DNA from: Chamaecrista fasciculata
Taxonomy: Eukaryota; Streptophyta; Magnoliopsida; Fabales; Fabaceae
Direction: 5' to 3'
Assembly (NCBI GenBank): GCA_003254925.1
Contig: QANZ01004029.1
Location: forward strand, 1-64,000
Length of the DNA stretch: 64,000 bases
Each line of letters begins with the position of its first letter. The first letter of the stretch is position 1. The notes beneath the pieces are model-generated. The model did not search any database and was not told the origin of the DNA. It worked only from the letters and a program-made list of their open reading frames with translations. A program made the position numbers and the translations under genes. Shown here one piece after another: positions 11,906-25,096 of this stretch.

Positions 11906-12391
11906 ATACAGAGCAAATTATAACTAAAATATCACATTTCTCTATCTTCTTCTTTCTTTACTTTAATTATATTTGAAAAGTAAAAGCAAAAAAATAGTCA
12001 ATCACTTCATACATGGGTGACTTGAGTCTTGAGGGTAGAGAAGTGAGGTTGTCAAAAGAATCGCACTTTTTATAGCATTTTCTTAAGTTTATTTGAAAAA
12101 TTTTAAAATATAGTTCAAATTTGTGATAGATTAGAGTTCTTTTGAGTCTACTCTCTAGTGCTTCATTCAATGAATTTAATATTTTATAATAATAAGAGAA
12201 TCTCTTAATGAGAATAATTACATTCATAATAAATCGAATTTAAAATCTTATTTAAAATAATACTAAACAATTTAATATTTAGACCATCTCAAAATTCACA
12301 AGAAAATACAAGGCATCATATATATCACTAAAAAAAAAGTATACTCACAAAAAGTAAAAGGTTTGAATGAAACTCACACTCAGTTCATTTA

Positions 12392-13986
12392 AATGATCTA
12401 TCAAATTATAATTTGATTGGATTATAATCTGATTGGATTATAATCAAATAGTGTTTGGATGAGTTTTTGGAAAATGAGATTTTTAGGGTGTGAAATTATT
12501 TAAATAGGTAAGTAATGATTGTGTTTGGTAGATAGAAGGGTATGGAAATTGATATATTGTATAGGGATAAAATTGGAATATAATATTACTATTTGACTTT
12601 TTGGATTTTGTGAATAATTTGAGTTGTTTGGATAAAAAATTTGAAAAGTAGATTTTTATTTTGTGAAGTTTTTTCCATTGGGATTTATAATAATCAGATT
12701 TTTTTAAAAGCTCCAATTTGGAGTTTTTTCTAGATTATTTTGATAGATTATTCTACTTGATAACTATACATACTATAATTACAATTATCGTATATTGCCC
12801 ATATCTTTTCTATGATGACATTTACTTTTTGGTCCTTCATTATGTATTTACTGAACGAATCAGTCGCTTAAAAAAATTTGACTTTTGAGCCATTTAATTT
12901 TTACTGAGTTAACACATCAGTTTCTAATAGAGAAAACAAAAGTTGTAAACATACCGAGTTGTTTCAAAATAGTGATGCATCGTTATTTAAAATAAAATTT
13001 TTAAATAGGTTAAAGGGTCATTTTGGTCTTAAATGTATGCCTTAATGTTCATTTTGGTCGATTATGTTTTAAAATGTTCAAATTGGTCCTAAATATTTGT
13101 AAAATGTTTATTTTGGTCCTAAACTATTGAATATGAGTTTCAAGTTCAAACGTGACGAATTTAGAACTACGTATTGTTCTCAAAGAGTACTTTCTTTATG
13201 CGGTTGAGGCCGTCAGCAAACGAGGTCAAATCGATCCTGAAAGTTGACCGCTCGTTCATGATCAAACCAGCAATGCTGATCATATCTCTCTCATTTCAAA
13301 TTTGAATGCGACAAATTCAAAGTTATGTGTTCCTCTTAACATGTCCTTTGAATTTAAAATGAAAGACGAGAGAAATATGACCAAATTCAATAGTTTGGGA
13401 TCAAAATGAAACATTTTACTAATATTTACGACCAAAATGAATCATTTTGCAAACATTTAGGACCAATTTGAACATTTTGAAACATAATGGACCAAAATGA
13501 CCCTTTACCCTTTTTAAATATTTTGGTTGAATTTATTTTTTGAATTTATATAGTTAATTTTTTAAAATAAGAGGGATAGAAATTATTTTTAATAATAAAA
13601 ATATAATATTAATTAATATTTAACTAAAAAATAAATTACTATTATTATTTTATTAAATATTAAAAATAATTGAAAGTAAAAAGATAAGTATAATAATTTA
13701 GAAAAAAAATTAAAGAGAATTGGTGAAAAGTGATGTGATGGAGAGAGATTGTTGTAGGTGTAAAATAAATGAGAGGTGATATAAAATGACAAACATGCCC
13801 TTTGGGTATATTTGAATATATATTGGAGTATAAGTAATTACAGGTATGTTAATAGGGGTATAATAGTAATTAAGTATTTTAAGATATGAGATTCTTGTAA
13901 ATTATAATCAGATTATAATATAATCTGAAACAAACTAGATTATTTCAGATTTTGGATTAAAATCAAATTATAATTTGATAGCTCAT
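12392..13986. mobile_element. Harbinger-like non-autonomous element with a nested MULE
   Basis: TTA lies on both sides (12389-12391 and 13987-13989). The inverted ends share CTATCAAATTATAATTTGA. The inner sequence (GTGTTTGGATGAG, GGTGTGAAATTAT, AGTAATGATTGTGTTTGG) is homologous to the arm of the element at 27628-28693, which has clearer GGGTGYGTTTG ends. No transposase is visible. It is split by the foldback at 13008-13510. Confidence 0.7.
13008..13510. mobile_element. MULE-like foldback, AAAGGGTCATTTTGGTC ends
   Basis: It is bracketed by the 10-bp direct repeat TTTTTAAATA (12998-13007 and 13511-13520). The terminal inverted repeats contain AAAGGGTCATTTTGGTC and GACCAAAATGACCCTTT. The arms are degenerate repeats of about 35 bp of the TTGGTCCTAAATATTTGT type. 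The centre contains CGACGAATTTAGAACT-like sequence shared with the 58-kb copy. It lies inside the Harbinger-like element, so it is the younger of the two. Confidence 0.82.
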
Positions 13987-14040
13987 TTAAAATATAATAA
14001 AATACTTTAAAACGTTATTTTTCCTAAATACAAAATATAT

Positions 14041-14814
14041 GAGCCTGTTTGATTTTGTTCTCTGAAAATAATTTTTGGTTTTTAAAAACAGAAAAAAACA
14101 AAAAACTTTGTTTGATTATCTGTTTTCTTATATTTGATTTTTAAAATAAAAAAACTGAAACTTGTTTTTAAAACACAAAAACAGAGAATTATTAAAATTT
14201 GTTTTGAACTCAGTTTTTATAAAATAAGCGATGAGATATCTATAATATTTTACAAGTAATTCTTTTATTCAGATTTAGGATTAAATTGCATTCATATAAT
14301 AGATTTCGAACTGATGTGCCTTTTCCACATTTTTTTAAAAAATTACGTTTTAAACCCAAATTTTTTTTGTAATTTTCATTTTAGTCCTCAAATATAATGA
14401 TCTAGGGATATTTTTGTAAATTTTGAAAATTTTTGGGGGCGTAATTTTTGTAAAATTCATCTTCCTCCACTGAACACACATTTTTTAGGACTAAACTGCA
14501 TTTTTTCAGATTTAAGACTATTGTTTAATTTTACCCTTTTTCCAATATTTTTTGAAATTACATTTTGACCCAATTTTTTTTTTATATTTTTCATTTTAGT
14601 CCTCAATTATTATGATCTAGGGACTTTTTGAAAATTTTTAAACTATTTAGAGGCATTCTCTAATTTGTGCAAAAGTTTGTGAAATCCATTTCTCTTCTAC
14701 TAAAATTAGTTTACCAACAGATTTTTTTATTTTTGATTCTGAAAACCTATTTCTAATACAGGTTTGAAAATAATTTTAAGAAGTTGTTTCTCGAAAATAA
14801 AATCAAACATACCC
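14041..14814. mobile_element. Non-autonomous DNA transposon, GCCTGTTTGATTTTG ends
   Basis: The left end GAGCCTGTTTGATTTTGTTC and right end AAAATCAAACATACCC are inverted repeats that extend inward through AAAATAATTTT. Inside, two direct repeats of about 220 bp (about 14320-14480 and 14540-14700) share CATTTTAGTCCTCAAAT and ATGATCTAGGGA. There is no transposase. The superfamily is uncertain (hAT or Harbinger style). Confidence 0.62.
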
Positions 14815-15603
14815 TATAATTCTACAAAGAGTAACCAACCACGCATTGATTTCTTCAACCCTTTGCCCTTTGGTAATTGGTATCAATATTGATAAATTTT
14901 ATGCTTAAAAGTTGGTCGAAATAAAAAGGGATTTGGTTTGGAACTTTGGGGACAATCACACACGTGAAATAATAAATGATCGACCTAACATGATATTAAA
15001 TGTTGCAGTTATTAGACACTTGTTTTTTTTTTTTTAAGCTAACGAGTGTCCTTATTGAGAAATAATAAATGCTTTTGAAAATATAAAATATGAGATATAA
15101 TAATCAGAATTATGAATGTACATTAACTCTCTTTTTACAATTTTCTTTGTATGACAAAATTGTCATTATCCTCATGTGACTTTTTCTTTTCCATTTTAAG
15201 TTTTTTTTTTATGTTTTTTAAAATTTATAATAATCTATTATATTTTCTAAAATTAATATTTGAATAATTTTAGTAAATTTTGTCATCTCAATAAATGATA
15301 TTAATAAACAAATATAAACCTCCAAAATAAAACCAAAAAACTATTATTTTGGGAATTTATTGTGCATTTTTGGAGGTTTATACCATAAATAAAAATATAT
15401 CATTAATCTTAATAACACTTATTTAAATAAAAATTTCCAACTTGCACTTTTTTCTTTTCTTGTTAAATATATATATGCCATGCATCAATTGAAGACTGAT
15501 CCAGTGCACATGTAACATATTGGATTCCAATACAACAAAACTTGGTGATTCTTAAAAAAATTAAAAAACCAAAAAAGAAAAATACCATAATAAAATAAAT
15601 GAG

Positions 15604-15995
15604 GGTCAAAGTACATTTTTGATCACATATCTTTTGCTCATGTCTCAATTTGATCTCATAATTTTTTTTGTTACACTTTTGGTCCTATATTTTTGCTCAA
15701 TTTACCGATTTGATCCTGTGTTGCAATTTTGGTTTCATATATTTGGGTCAGATTGCAAAATTAGTATTATATATTTGGATAATGTGCAGAATTAGTCTCA
15801 TATCTTAAGGTCATATGGGATTGACAGTGAAACTTTTTGCAAAGATATGAGAACAATTATGCAGCTTGACCAAAAGATATGAAATTAAACATGCAATATC
15901 AGCGAAAGATATTGGACAAAAAATGCAACAAAAAAAGTTATAGGACTAAATTGAAATCGAAGAAAAATTTATAAGACCAAAAGTATATTTTGACC
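15604..15995. mobile_element. MULE-like foldback, GGTCAAAGTAC ends
   Basis: Inverted ends are GGTCAAAGTACATTTTTGAT and CAAAAGTATATTTTGACC. The flanking 9-mers ATAAATGAG (15595-15603) and ACAAATGAA (15996-16004) agree at 7 of 9 bases. The interior is a run of short units ending in ATATCTTTTG or ATATTTGGGT and their complements. It stands just upstream of the HPAT promoter. Confidence 0.72.
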
Positions 15996-16238
15996 ACAAA
16001 TGAAAAAGAGACAAAAGAGACAACCATACATTGATTAATGATGACACAAGTTAATAAAAAAGTATTTAGAATTGGATGAAAGTCAAATAAAGGGAAAGAG
16101 AGATCCAGGACATTTTCTTGGGCCAATAATAATTAAGAGATTTAAGAAATTAATTAAAAAATAAAACCCAAAGGCTTTCGCCGCCGTGATGCCTCCGTTG
16201 AAGGTAAGACTGCAAATCTCAACGTGCAATTCCAGTTG

Positions 16239-16310
16239 TATATATAATACTACAACCAACTTCTGGATCCATAACTCATTCTCCATTCTTCTTCTTTCTC
16301 TCTCTACAAG
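16239..16310 (+). promoter_or_regulatory. TATA box and first non-coding exon of HPAT
   Basis: TATATATAA lies at 16239-16247. A CT-rich leader follows and ends TCTCTACAAG before GT at 16311, a good donor. A likely acceptor is GCAG at 17101-17104, which gives an intron in the 5' UTR. This is inferred from sequence only. Confidence 0.55.
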
Positions 16311-17286
16311 GTACCATTTCTCTCTCTGATCTCAGACATACCCATTTCAATTCGCCATTTTCAATTTCTTCATGTTGCATTTTCTTGACTAATCAGTTAG
16401 CGATTAAGTAGTGTCTCAATACACTGTGTATCAATCATAATAATACACTTTTTCGGTCTTCTTTGTTGTGCTTGAATTCCGCGCCCATTTCGATTTTTGG
16501 GGTAGGATTTCTTGTCTGCTCTGTGATTTATCGTCAATTGATTGTTCGAATTTGGAATCAAATTGGGGGTTTTTGCTTTTCATGCACTCATTACTTGTAG
16601 TAGCAAGTGTTGACTTTGAATGTGGTTGATCCAAATCATGAAAATTATGCACCTGCTGTTTCTTTACTTTCTTTTCCTTCCTGTTTGGCTTCGATGAATA
16701 TTCTTTTCTGATACACAGCTGAACTTTAATTAAACATGGCACAACAATTCAGATTGCATTTAAACACTGTCTCTGTCATAGATAGTGTTTTACTTCTTGT
16801 TTGGGTGGTGGCTACTTCTTTTTAATTTTAATTACATATAGAGCTTTGTCTCTTTGCATTGTTTACACTTTCAGAATTATGATCGCCAAATTCTATTATT
16901 GTCTCTTCCGATATCATTTAGTTCTCATGAGTACTTTCACTAGATATATATAATTCAGGCTGTTTGATTTCTGTATCACAAATTTGTGGCTTCTTCCTCT
17001 GTCTAATTGGTTAAATTGTTCTGCTTCATTATGGTGACAGCTAAGGCTGGAAGTTCGAACAGTTCTTTTTCTGCCTTAATATGTTGCTTTTTAACATCTT
17101 GCAGTTTGTTCTTCAGATTTCCTCAGGAGACATCACATTAATCTTCTGTGGACGAAATGGGAAACGCGTGTTGGGACTAGTTGTTAGTTGTTTGAAGGTT
17201 GAAAGAGTAGAGAACCCCTTCTGTAAAGAACTGATCAAGGAAAGTCCATCTCATGATAATTTGAATCTAACTGTACTTGGAAGACC

Positions 17287-20263
17287 ATGGCACGGGCTTC
17301 TCTATTGTTTCTGGTTCTTTTGGTTCTTGGCTCTTTCTTTGCAACTTATAACTTGGTAACAATGATAATCCACTACAGATCTTCAGGAAATGAGGCAGTT
17401 GATGGAATCAGTGGTAGATTATCATTTGACCCCATTGTTGAGATGCCTGAGAATGTAAAGAATAGAAATAGACCCAAAGCACCTTTTCATGTTGCCTTAA
17501 CAGCCACTGATGCTCCATACAATAAATGGCAATGCCGCATCATGTATTACTGGTATAAAAAGAAAAAGGATGAGCCTGGCTCAGAGATGGGAGGATTCAC
17601 TCGAATTCTACATTCTGGAAATCCAGACAACTTGATGGATGAAATTCCTACTGTTGTGGTCAATCCTCTTCCACCAGGTCAGGACCGGGTGAGGTTGCTG
17701 AATTCTCTTTGCTATTTATATACGATCTCTCTTTCTTTTCCTTTGGCATAATTCTAAAGAGATATTTTATATGCTCCTAGAGACATTCTATGCTATCATT
17801 AAGTTATATTGATATACAATACATGCCAGTGTGCATACGTTTGTGTATAACCATTATTTGCCTTTTATCTTAAAAGTCAAAATGAAGATTAGGCTTTCCT
17901 TTGACATCGTAAAATAAGTAATATATGATGGGAATGATTTATACTTGAAGAAATATTTATAGTGCGGAGGAATTTCTATGTATCACTAAGAAAAGCTATT
18001 ATACAATTCCAATTTGAAGCTGATTCATATGGTTGACACATTCCAAAAGATTAAGGGGACTTTCCTTTATTATTTTTGAAGGAGAAAAAATTAGAGCCAG
18101 AGGCTTAGTACTTCAGACTTCAAATGTCTTGTGTACTTTATCCTTGGATATGGGGTTCAATCTACATCCATGATCTATCCTTTTTAGAGGAAAACATATG
18201 TTGATTTATTTTCAATTCTTAACTTTGCATGTTAATTGACTTATTTATTCTGTTTTTGGTGTTTGGTTACTAAATTTGTGATCAAAAGTCAGTTTTGAAT
18301 ATCATGTTTGGAAGTTTCTTCAATATCTAGATTCCATGTATATCTCAATATATATATTTTTTTCCCTTTCTTTCTTCATTAAAATACTATTGAACGATTT
18401 CCTGACATACCACATATTCTTTATCCAGGGATATATTGTTCTGAACAGGCCATGGGCCTTTGTGCAATGGCTGGAGAAGGCAACAATAGAGGAAGAGTAA
18501 GATCCTTCATACTGGGTAAACCATTATTTATGTTACTAGCTAGTGCCTGAAACTGAGTTGATTCCTTCTCTTTTGATGTAGATATGTTTTGATGGCAGAG
18601 CCCGATCACATTTTTGTAAATCCTCTCCCCAATTTGGCATATGGAGGACTTCCAGCTGCTTTTCCATTTTTTTACATCAGACCTGATCAGAATGAGAAAA
18701 TAATAAGGAAGTTTTATCCTGAGGAGAAGGGACCCGTGACAAATGTTGATCCAATTGGAAATTCTCCCGTGATCATAAGAAAGGTAGAATCTCTTCACAA
18801 AGCTGCTAGCCTCATCGTTTCCTTGATTATTGAGTATGAATTCTGAGAATTGTTTTCTTTTTATGCTTCTTCTCTTCCATGTCCTTCTTCACCTTGTGAT
18901 TATACTGATTCTTACTGTCTATAATATCAACTACGGCTTCTCTTTTTTGTATACTTCATTATCTTTACTTTGAAAGATGGTGCCTCAAACACTTTCATAT
19001 ATAAACTCTTTTTCCCCAGGATTTGATTTCAAAGATTGCTCCAACATGGATGAATGTTTCTTTGAAGATGAAAGAGGACCCGGAGACCGATAAAGCTTTT
19101 GGATGGGTACTAGAAATGTATGTCTGCAGTCAGCCCAAATAATTGAAACTTGTTGCAATTTAGTATATACATAGATTCTTCATTCTAGGAGGTAAACATA
19201 TTGGTACTGTCATGTCATGTTGATGGTTGTTTCTTGTTGAACCAAGGTATGCTTATGCTGTAGCATCTGCTCTCCACGGCGTGCAACATATTCTGCGGAA
19301 AGACTTCATGCTACAGGTCTGGCATATATCATCATGAAGCTCCTTATGATGTTGTATTGGGTTCTGTTATTCAATTTTAGCTCCAGTGAGTTTCAGATAC
19401 AACAATCATTTCCAGATCTAAAATCATTTTTTGTCTCTGGTTTTTCAGCCCCCATGGGATCTTGAAACTCGTAATAAGTTTATCATTCATTACACTTATG
19501 GATGTGACTATAATATGAAGGTAAGCTGTTTCTTATCATTCATTTTTTTTTTGAATTACAGAATCTTTTGGTTGTGGAGTACATGCTTATATAATTTCTT
19601 TCTTATCAAACTCATCCTTGAATTCCTAAAACTATCTTTTGCTAGGACAGATAGTCAGATACTTACTTTTAAACTCTACCCTATTTATCATCCTTTCTGA
19701 TATATACTCTTAAGCCTTAACAATGTTACATAATGCTCAGGGTGAGTTGACATATGGTAAAATTGGCGAATGGAGATTCGACAAAAGGTCACATCTACGG
19801 GGACCTCCACCAAGAAATCTGCCCTTACCCCCACCAGGGGTTCCTGAAAGTGTGGTATGTCTAGAAATTTATTTCTTTTTCGAAAAGAAAAGTAGATGTT
19901 GAGTATACAGTTTGCTAATTGATTGCAAGGGGCCAAGTATTATCCAGCAAGTAAATTACAATAGGCATATGTGGAAGCTATATAGAAAATGGAGTATTTC
20001 AAGTTTCTACTCATAAAAGCAACCATATAAAAACTATGTGGATGGAGAACTAGAAATTATCCACATCTTAGAAAGCTTAAACAATGATCCATTGTTCAGG
20101 TTGTTGAATATCTAGCTAGAGTTCTTTAATTGCATATCTATTTATATGACTGGCATGATACAAAGTAAAATTTACCATCTGGGTTCTTATGTCTCTGTAG
20201 GTGACTCTTGTGAAGATGGTGAACGAAGCTACTGCTAACATTCCCAATTGGGACACGTCATAA
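17287..20263 (+). CDS. HPAT: Hydroxyproline O-arabinosyltransferase (GT95)
   Basis: The enzyme adds the first arabinose to hydroxyproline on extensins and CLE-type secreted peptides in the Golgi. Coding exons are 17287-17688, 18429-18496, 18582-18783, 19020-19117, 19247-19316, 19449-19520, 19741-19854 and 20201-20263. All junctions are GT-AG and in phase, and the product is 362 residues, the normal family length. Residues 5-28 form one hydrophobic membrane anchor, typical of a type II Golgi protein. Conserved blocks follow: HVALTATDAPYNKWQCRIMY, MGGFTRILHSG, NRPWAFVQWLEKA, LMAEPDHIFVNPLPN, PVTNVDPIGNSP, APTWMNVSLKMK, VASALHGVQHILRKDF, FIIHYTYGCDYNMKGE, and VKMVNEATANIPNW near the end. It is most like the Arabidopsis HPAT1-3 group, but I cannot assign which member. 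No damage was seen. Confidence 0.95.
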
Positions 20264-20714
20264 ATCCATGCTCTCTGATTACCATGATAATCATAGTTTC
20301 TGTTCTGAGAATTAAAAGTAAAAGTACAGAGAGGATTAAAAAATTTGACAAAAACCATCTTTTGTCTCTCATGGTTTTTGTTTTGTTTTTGTATTTTTTA
20401 TAGTAAATTATAAATTATAAAGGTGATGTTGAATTGTTAGGCTTGTTTTTAGTTTTGGTTCCTCTTAATAAAGAAGTGCATGAATTAATTCTCTATAAGT
20501 CAATATACGAAACATGTTGCACATTAAACCTTTGACTGACTGACTTTTAGGAATGAAAGATATTGACATAAAAATTTAGGGAAATTACAATTTTATTCTA
20601 TGTAGTTTTTTTTTCGATTATATTTGTTCATGTCCCCTTCATGTTAACATAGTCACTTCCTGCTTTCAAAAAAACATAGTCACTTCCTAGTTAAAGTTTA
20701 CAAATCAAATTTGA

Positions 20715-20910
20715 TGTCTCACTAATAAATTCACATTAAGTTGTAAAATTAGTCTCATATTTTTGCAAAATATGACTATTTCTAAACCTGACCCAAAGAT
20801 ATAAGATTAATTATACAATTAAACCAAAAATATAGGACCAAATCTGCAACAAAATAAGATATTTGACCAAATTGAAAACTAAACAGAAGATATGAGATCA
20901 AATTTTCACT
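20715..20910. repeat. One-sided GGTCC foldback remnant
   Basis: It contains GACCCAAAGATATAAGATTA, ATATAGGACCAAATCTGCAA and AAGATATGAGATCAAATT, units of the same family as 15604-15995 and 43152-43545. Only one arm is clear. Confidence 0.5.
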
Positions 20911-21237
20911 TTCTTTATTTTTTTCAAAGGATGAGGTAATAATGACGTCACAAATGGGCTATATGTTTTCTTTTTCTTTTTCGTTTGTGGGCACAATAAA
21001 TATATAGTTATTTGAAAGTGCTTGCTGCTTTTGCTTGTGAATGTGCATGTCTGTCGACAAAAGTTTAAACTGAGAGGTCCCAATGCAAATGGGATGCAAT
21101 CAAATCTCTCTTGACCTTAAGGAAATATATTTTCTTCATAAAATTCTAAATAATAATTTCAATTCTAAAACAATGTTAAATGAAACTAGAAAACATATGA
21201 AGAATTGTGTGCGTAATTGTGGAGACATAAAATAGAA

Positions 21238-21270
21238 CTAGAGGCTTTGCGTGTCCTAACGGGCACGCAA
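21238..21270 (-). mobile_element. Helitron 3' terminus (minus strand)
   Basis: Read on the minus strand, a perfect 7-bp stem TTGCGTG...CACGCAA with a 10-base loop is followed after five bases by CTAG and then T, the hairpin-CTRR-T arrangement of Helitron 3' ends. The 5' end and any internal genes were not identified. Confidence 0.62.
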
Positions 21271-24200
21271 ATATGTATGTAAAATAAATGAGGGACTAAA
21301 TCGTTAACACAGTAAAAAAGAAGGGAGCAAATAATAATTTTCCTCTTATTATTAATTTTGTACTATAGTTTTAAAATGTGGACGACCAGAAAAGGGTGGA
21401 GCCATATAATATAAGATAAATAAAAATAAATATATAATTTAGTTCTTAAAAAATCAACTAGGATAACTCAATTTTTTAAATTTAGTTTATATTTTTTAAT
21501 TTCTAAAAATCTTGAAATTCATATATTTAAATTTTGTTTTTTCAAGTTAGTTCATAAAAAATAAGTTTAAAAGATTTTATTACTTTTATAATATTAAAGG
21601 GTTAAAGAATATAAATTAAATTTTTATAAATTGATTATCAATTTCTATATATTTTTTTATAGATTAAATTATATATTTATTTTAATAAAGAATTGTCCCT
21701 AACTTTTGGATCATTCACCACCACTACTCTCTTATGCCCATTGCATCATACTACAGCTATGATCAAGCAACATGGGTTGAACACATCTCATGTATTAACT
21801 TTTAATTTATATATTTCTAAAAATTATCATATAACATTTCTCACTAATCTCTAAATATAATCATATATAATAAGATATTTTAGTCAAAAAGTAACTCAAA
21901 GAAAATTTAAATATCTCTCAATGTGGTAGATCGGTAGGGATGTCGATTTGTGTTTCTTGTCGTTTTTTATGATATCAAAAAAAAAAATTAAATATGACAC
22001 TTTGCTCATCTGTGATGAATAAATTATCTACTGGTTGAAAAAAAAAATATATCTACAACTCTAAACTAAATATATATGTGACATCTCGTGGCTTGAAGCG
22101 TTGTACAACTAATGTCCTCCAAATTAAATTTTATTATTTTGCACATTTAATTTTTGTAGAAAAGCATCAAGTTTTACCATATATCACATTTAGTAGAAAA
22201 GTTAAATGACACCAACAACCAATCAGATTACAAAAATCCAATAATACAGAATAAAAATAATTTTTAATTATTGTTGAAACTAGAGAAATAAATAAAAGTA
22301 TAAATAATTCTAGTTGTAAGATGAATTTAAGATGAAAGTACCCATTGATGTTGGTGTCCAATATATAAGCGGATTATCATTATAAGTAGTGTTTTTTTAC
22401 AAACATAAATATTATAAACTTCTCTATTAAATTGATAGAACATAGAATTTCAAAAACTTTTTTATAAATTACTCATATTTCAATCGATTTAATGTTACAA
22501 GAAATTTTTCACAAAGAAAAAATAAAAATAATTATAAATTTAGATAAAATCATCACTAAATTTAAGAGAATTAAAAATCTGTTTTATCTAAAAAAAAAAA
22601 AAGATAAAAATTAGGATAGGAGGCAACTCCTCCCTCTAGATTGGCAATTTGTAGGCAGAGATGAGAGCGAGCGGCTAGCAATTTCTACAATTATTTTGCA
22701 CATTTTACCTATATATTAAGGCTACTATTATTAAATCTTAAGAGTGGCTTAATATCTTCAATGATTGAAAATTACTTTTAGCTTTTGCCTCTGTGATTTT
22801 GGCCAAATTAAAGTTAAACCTAGCTTCACCCTATCCACAACAAAAGAGTAATTTAGAGCATTATTCTTAAATGACAAGTCAGGCATTTCATTATTAATTA
22901 ATTAATACAAATGATCAACATGGATTACTCCATTATAATTGTCTTGTGAATTATTAAAGCTCATTGTCAATCATTGGGTGATTAGATTTCGATCAAAAGT
23001 AATTTGGCGGAGCTTCCAAGTTCCAAATATGGTTGTGTACACGTACGCAATTAAGCAGTTTCCATTGAACTAATTAAGATTATTTTAATTTAATGGAAAT
23101 CGCTTTAGTCATATGTATTTTTATAATATAGGAAGCATGTACGCTTTAAACAAAAGGAGAAGCAAATATTCATAAATCTGATACGATTCAATAATTAAAC
23201 CTACATACAAAGTCATAGCCACAAGCCCACAACTATATATATAATATGGTTCTTAGCTGGCTCTCATGAGTACTCATGTGTATGTGTGTATATATATATG
23301 TACGTATGTATGTATATATATATACACGAAAATGATGCCTTATGACTAATGTAACCACGCAATAATATCACAGATAGTGCTCATTTTCTGCACAGCTGAG
23401 CAGCTGAGCTTGACTGCACTAGAGTCTTCATCAAGAGCTTTGAATTAATATGAAATAGTTCTCAATAATTATATAAAAAAAATATACCTCAAGAGAAAAT
23501 AAAATAATATATATATATATATACATATTGTCTTTGTAACAAATATAAGCCCTTCAAAGAACTTTACATCTCAAAATTAATTGTTAAGAATGGAGAATTC
23601 AAAGTCTTATAAAATATTTTATACTCAATTATTTCTCTTATGTAGAACGAGTTACATTGCATCATTTATAAGAGCTGATGTCCCTAGCAATTTCACTTTA
23701 TGACGCTGTACTTGGGTTTTGAAAGGTTAATCAACTCCTTCATTAATTGGTAGTTCTTTCTAATTCAGTCAATCTGTCAATGAAAGTATCATTGTAATAA
23801 ATATATAAATTTGTAAGAGAATTATATCATAAAAGCTAATTGTTAAAGGAAGAACTTAATATTTTTATACGATATCTTATACTCAATAACAACCTATACC
23901 TAATACAACACTTGTTACATTCGTCCTCTTTTTCATCAAAGATTGATCCCATGGTCTTTAATAATTTTTAAATTAAAGTTAACAGAACAAGCATATCAAA
24001 TTGAGATACACATAGTTATTATATACATATGGGTTTAATCATGATCCAAGCTTGTCTATTCAGTGGGTGTCTGTTTGCAGAGATACATGAGTGTATGTAT
24101 GATATGAGACCTTTTTTTCAATTCGTAGCATACAATTAATATTGGAACAAAGTCGGTTTTCGATCCAAAAAAATCTAATTTAATTTGTTAGGTCATATTC

Positions 24201-25094
24201 CCATTTAATTTCTTTGGTCCTACGCACTTACATCCTGTGTTCATGATATACTTATATCCCTCTCACATGGGTGCAAACTACAAACATACATTGCACTCAT
24301 ATGTCATCATTTTATATTATTTTTGTTAAAATAAGATGGGAGAAATATTATAAATTTAAGAATTTAAATTTATAGATTTTTTCTTAAATTTAAAAAAATA
24401 TTATACGATTTTAATTAAAAGATTAAATAAAATTTTTGAGCTCTCTCTCTTTCTCTCTCTAGATCTATAAATATTATAGTATATATTAGGCATATAGCTT
24501 TACCGACACACACAGTAAGTATTTAATTTGTGCAATTTTTTTTTCCCATAAGTTTAGGATTCTCTAAACATTATTACATATGAGTTTTGATTCTGTTTGC
24601 TGCTGACACTAAGCTTATAAATATTATAATTCCTCCAATATATTACACTATATATGACTTTTCATGAAATAAAGAATTAGTCCTGTTGATCTATTAATAA
24701 GTGCGTAACATCATTCTTTATAGCTCACAATAAGACAAATATTCATGCATTAATGGTGATCGATATAATTCGACTTCAATTTACACTTGAGTCCGTATTA
24801 TAAAACAATCACTATCACATTTTAACCAATAATGTCCAATTACGTCTAAGCCAATTATGGTAATAAATACTCTATTGAATAAGAATTATATAGATCATAA
24901 ATGAAATATACTACATATTCTTAGTCAAAATAAGAAAGTAATATTAGAGGTGAGCAAAAAATTCACTTGGCTTAACACGATTACAAATTTTAAGTTGAAC
25001 TAGATTTTACAGGTCAAGTCAAATCTCGAATTTAGTGCCTTTAGATCCAACTCAGTCTAAGATATTTTCATTTTTGATATTTTACTAAATGTAT
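21271..25094. other. Gene-free AT-rich stretch
   Basis: No reading frame resembles a known protein. Visible features are TA/TG microsatellite sequence at about 23280-23325 and 23508-23522, and a CT run at about 24444-24461. I see no clear transposon ends, though part of it is probably the body of the Helitron ending at 21238. Confidence 0.4.
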
Positions 25095-25096
25095 TA

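Noticed and set aside
12998-13520. CRISPR-like array suggested by short spaced repeats in foldbacks
   Set aside because: Repeats are degenerate and arranged as inverted arms, the genome is a plant, and spacers are not unique sequence.
23225-23340. Possible microRNA-like hairpin with TATATG repeats
   Set aside because: The pairing comes from simple TA/TG repeats; no known miRNA sequence or regular stem was seen.
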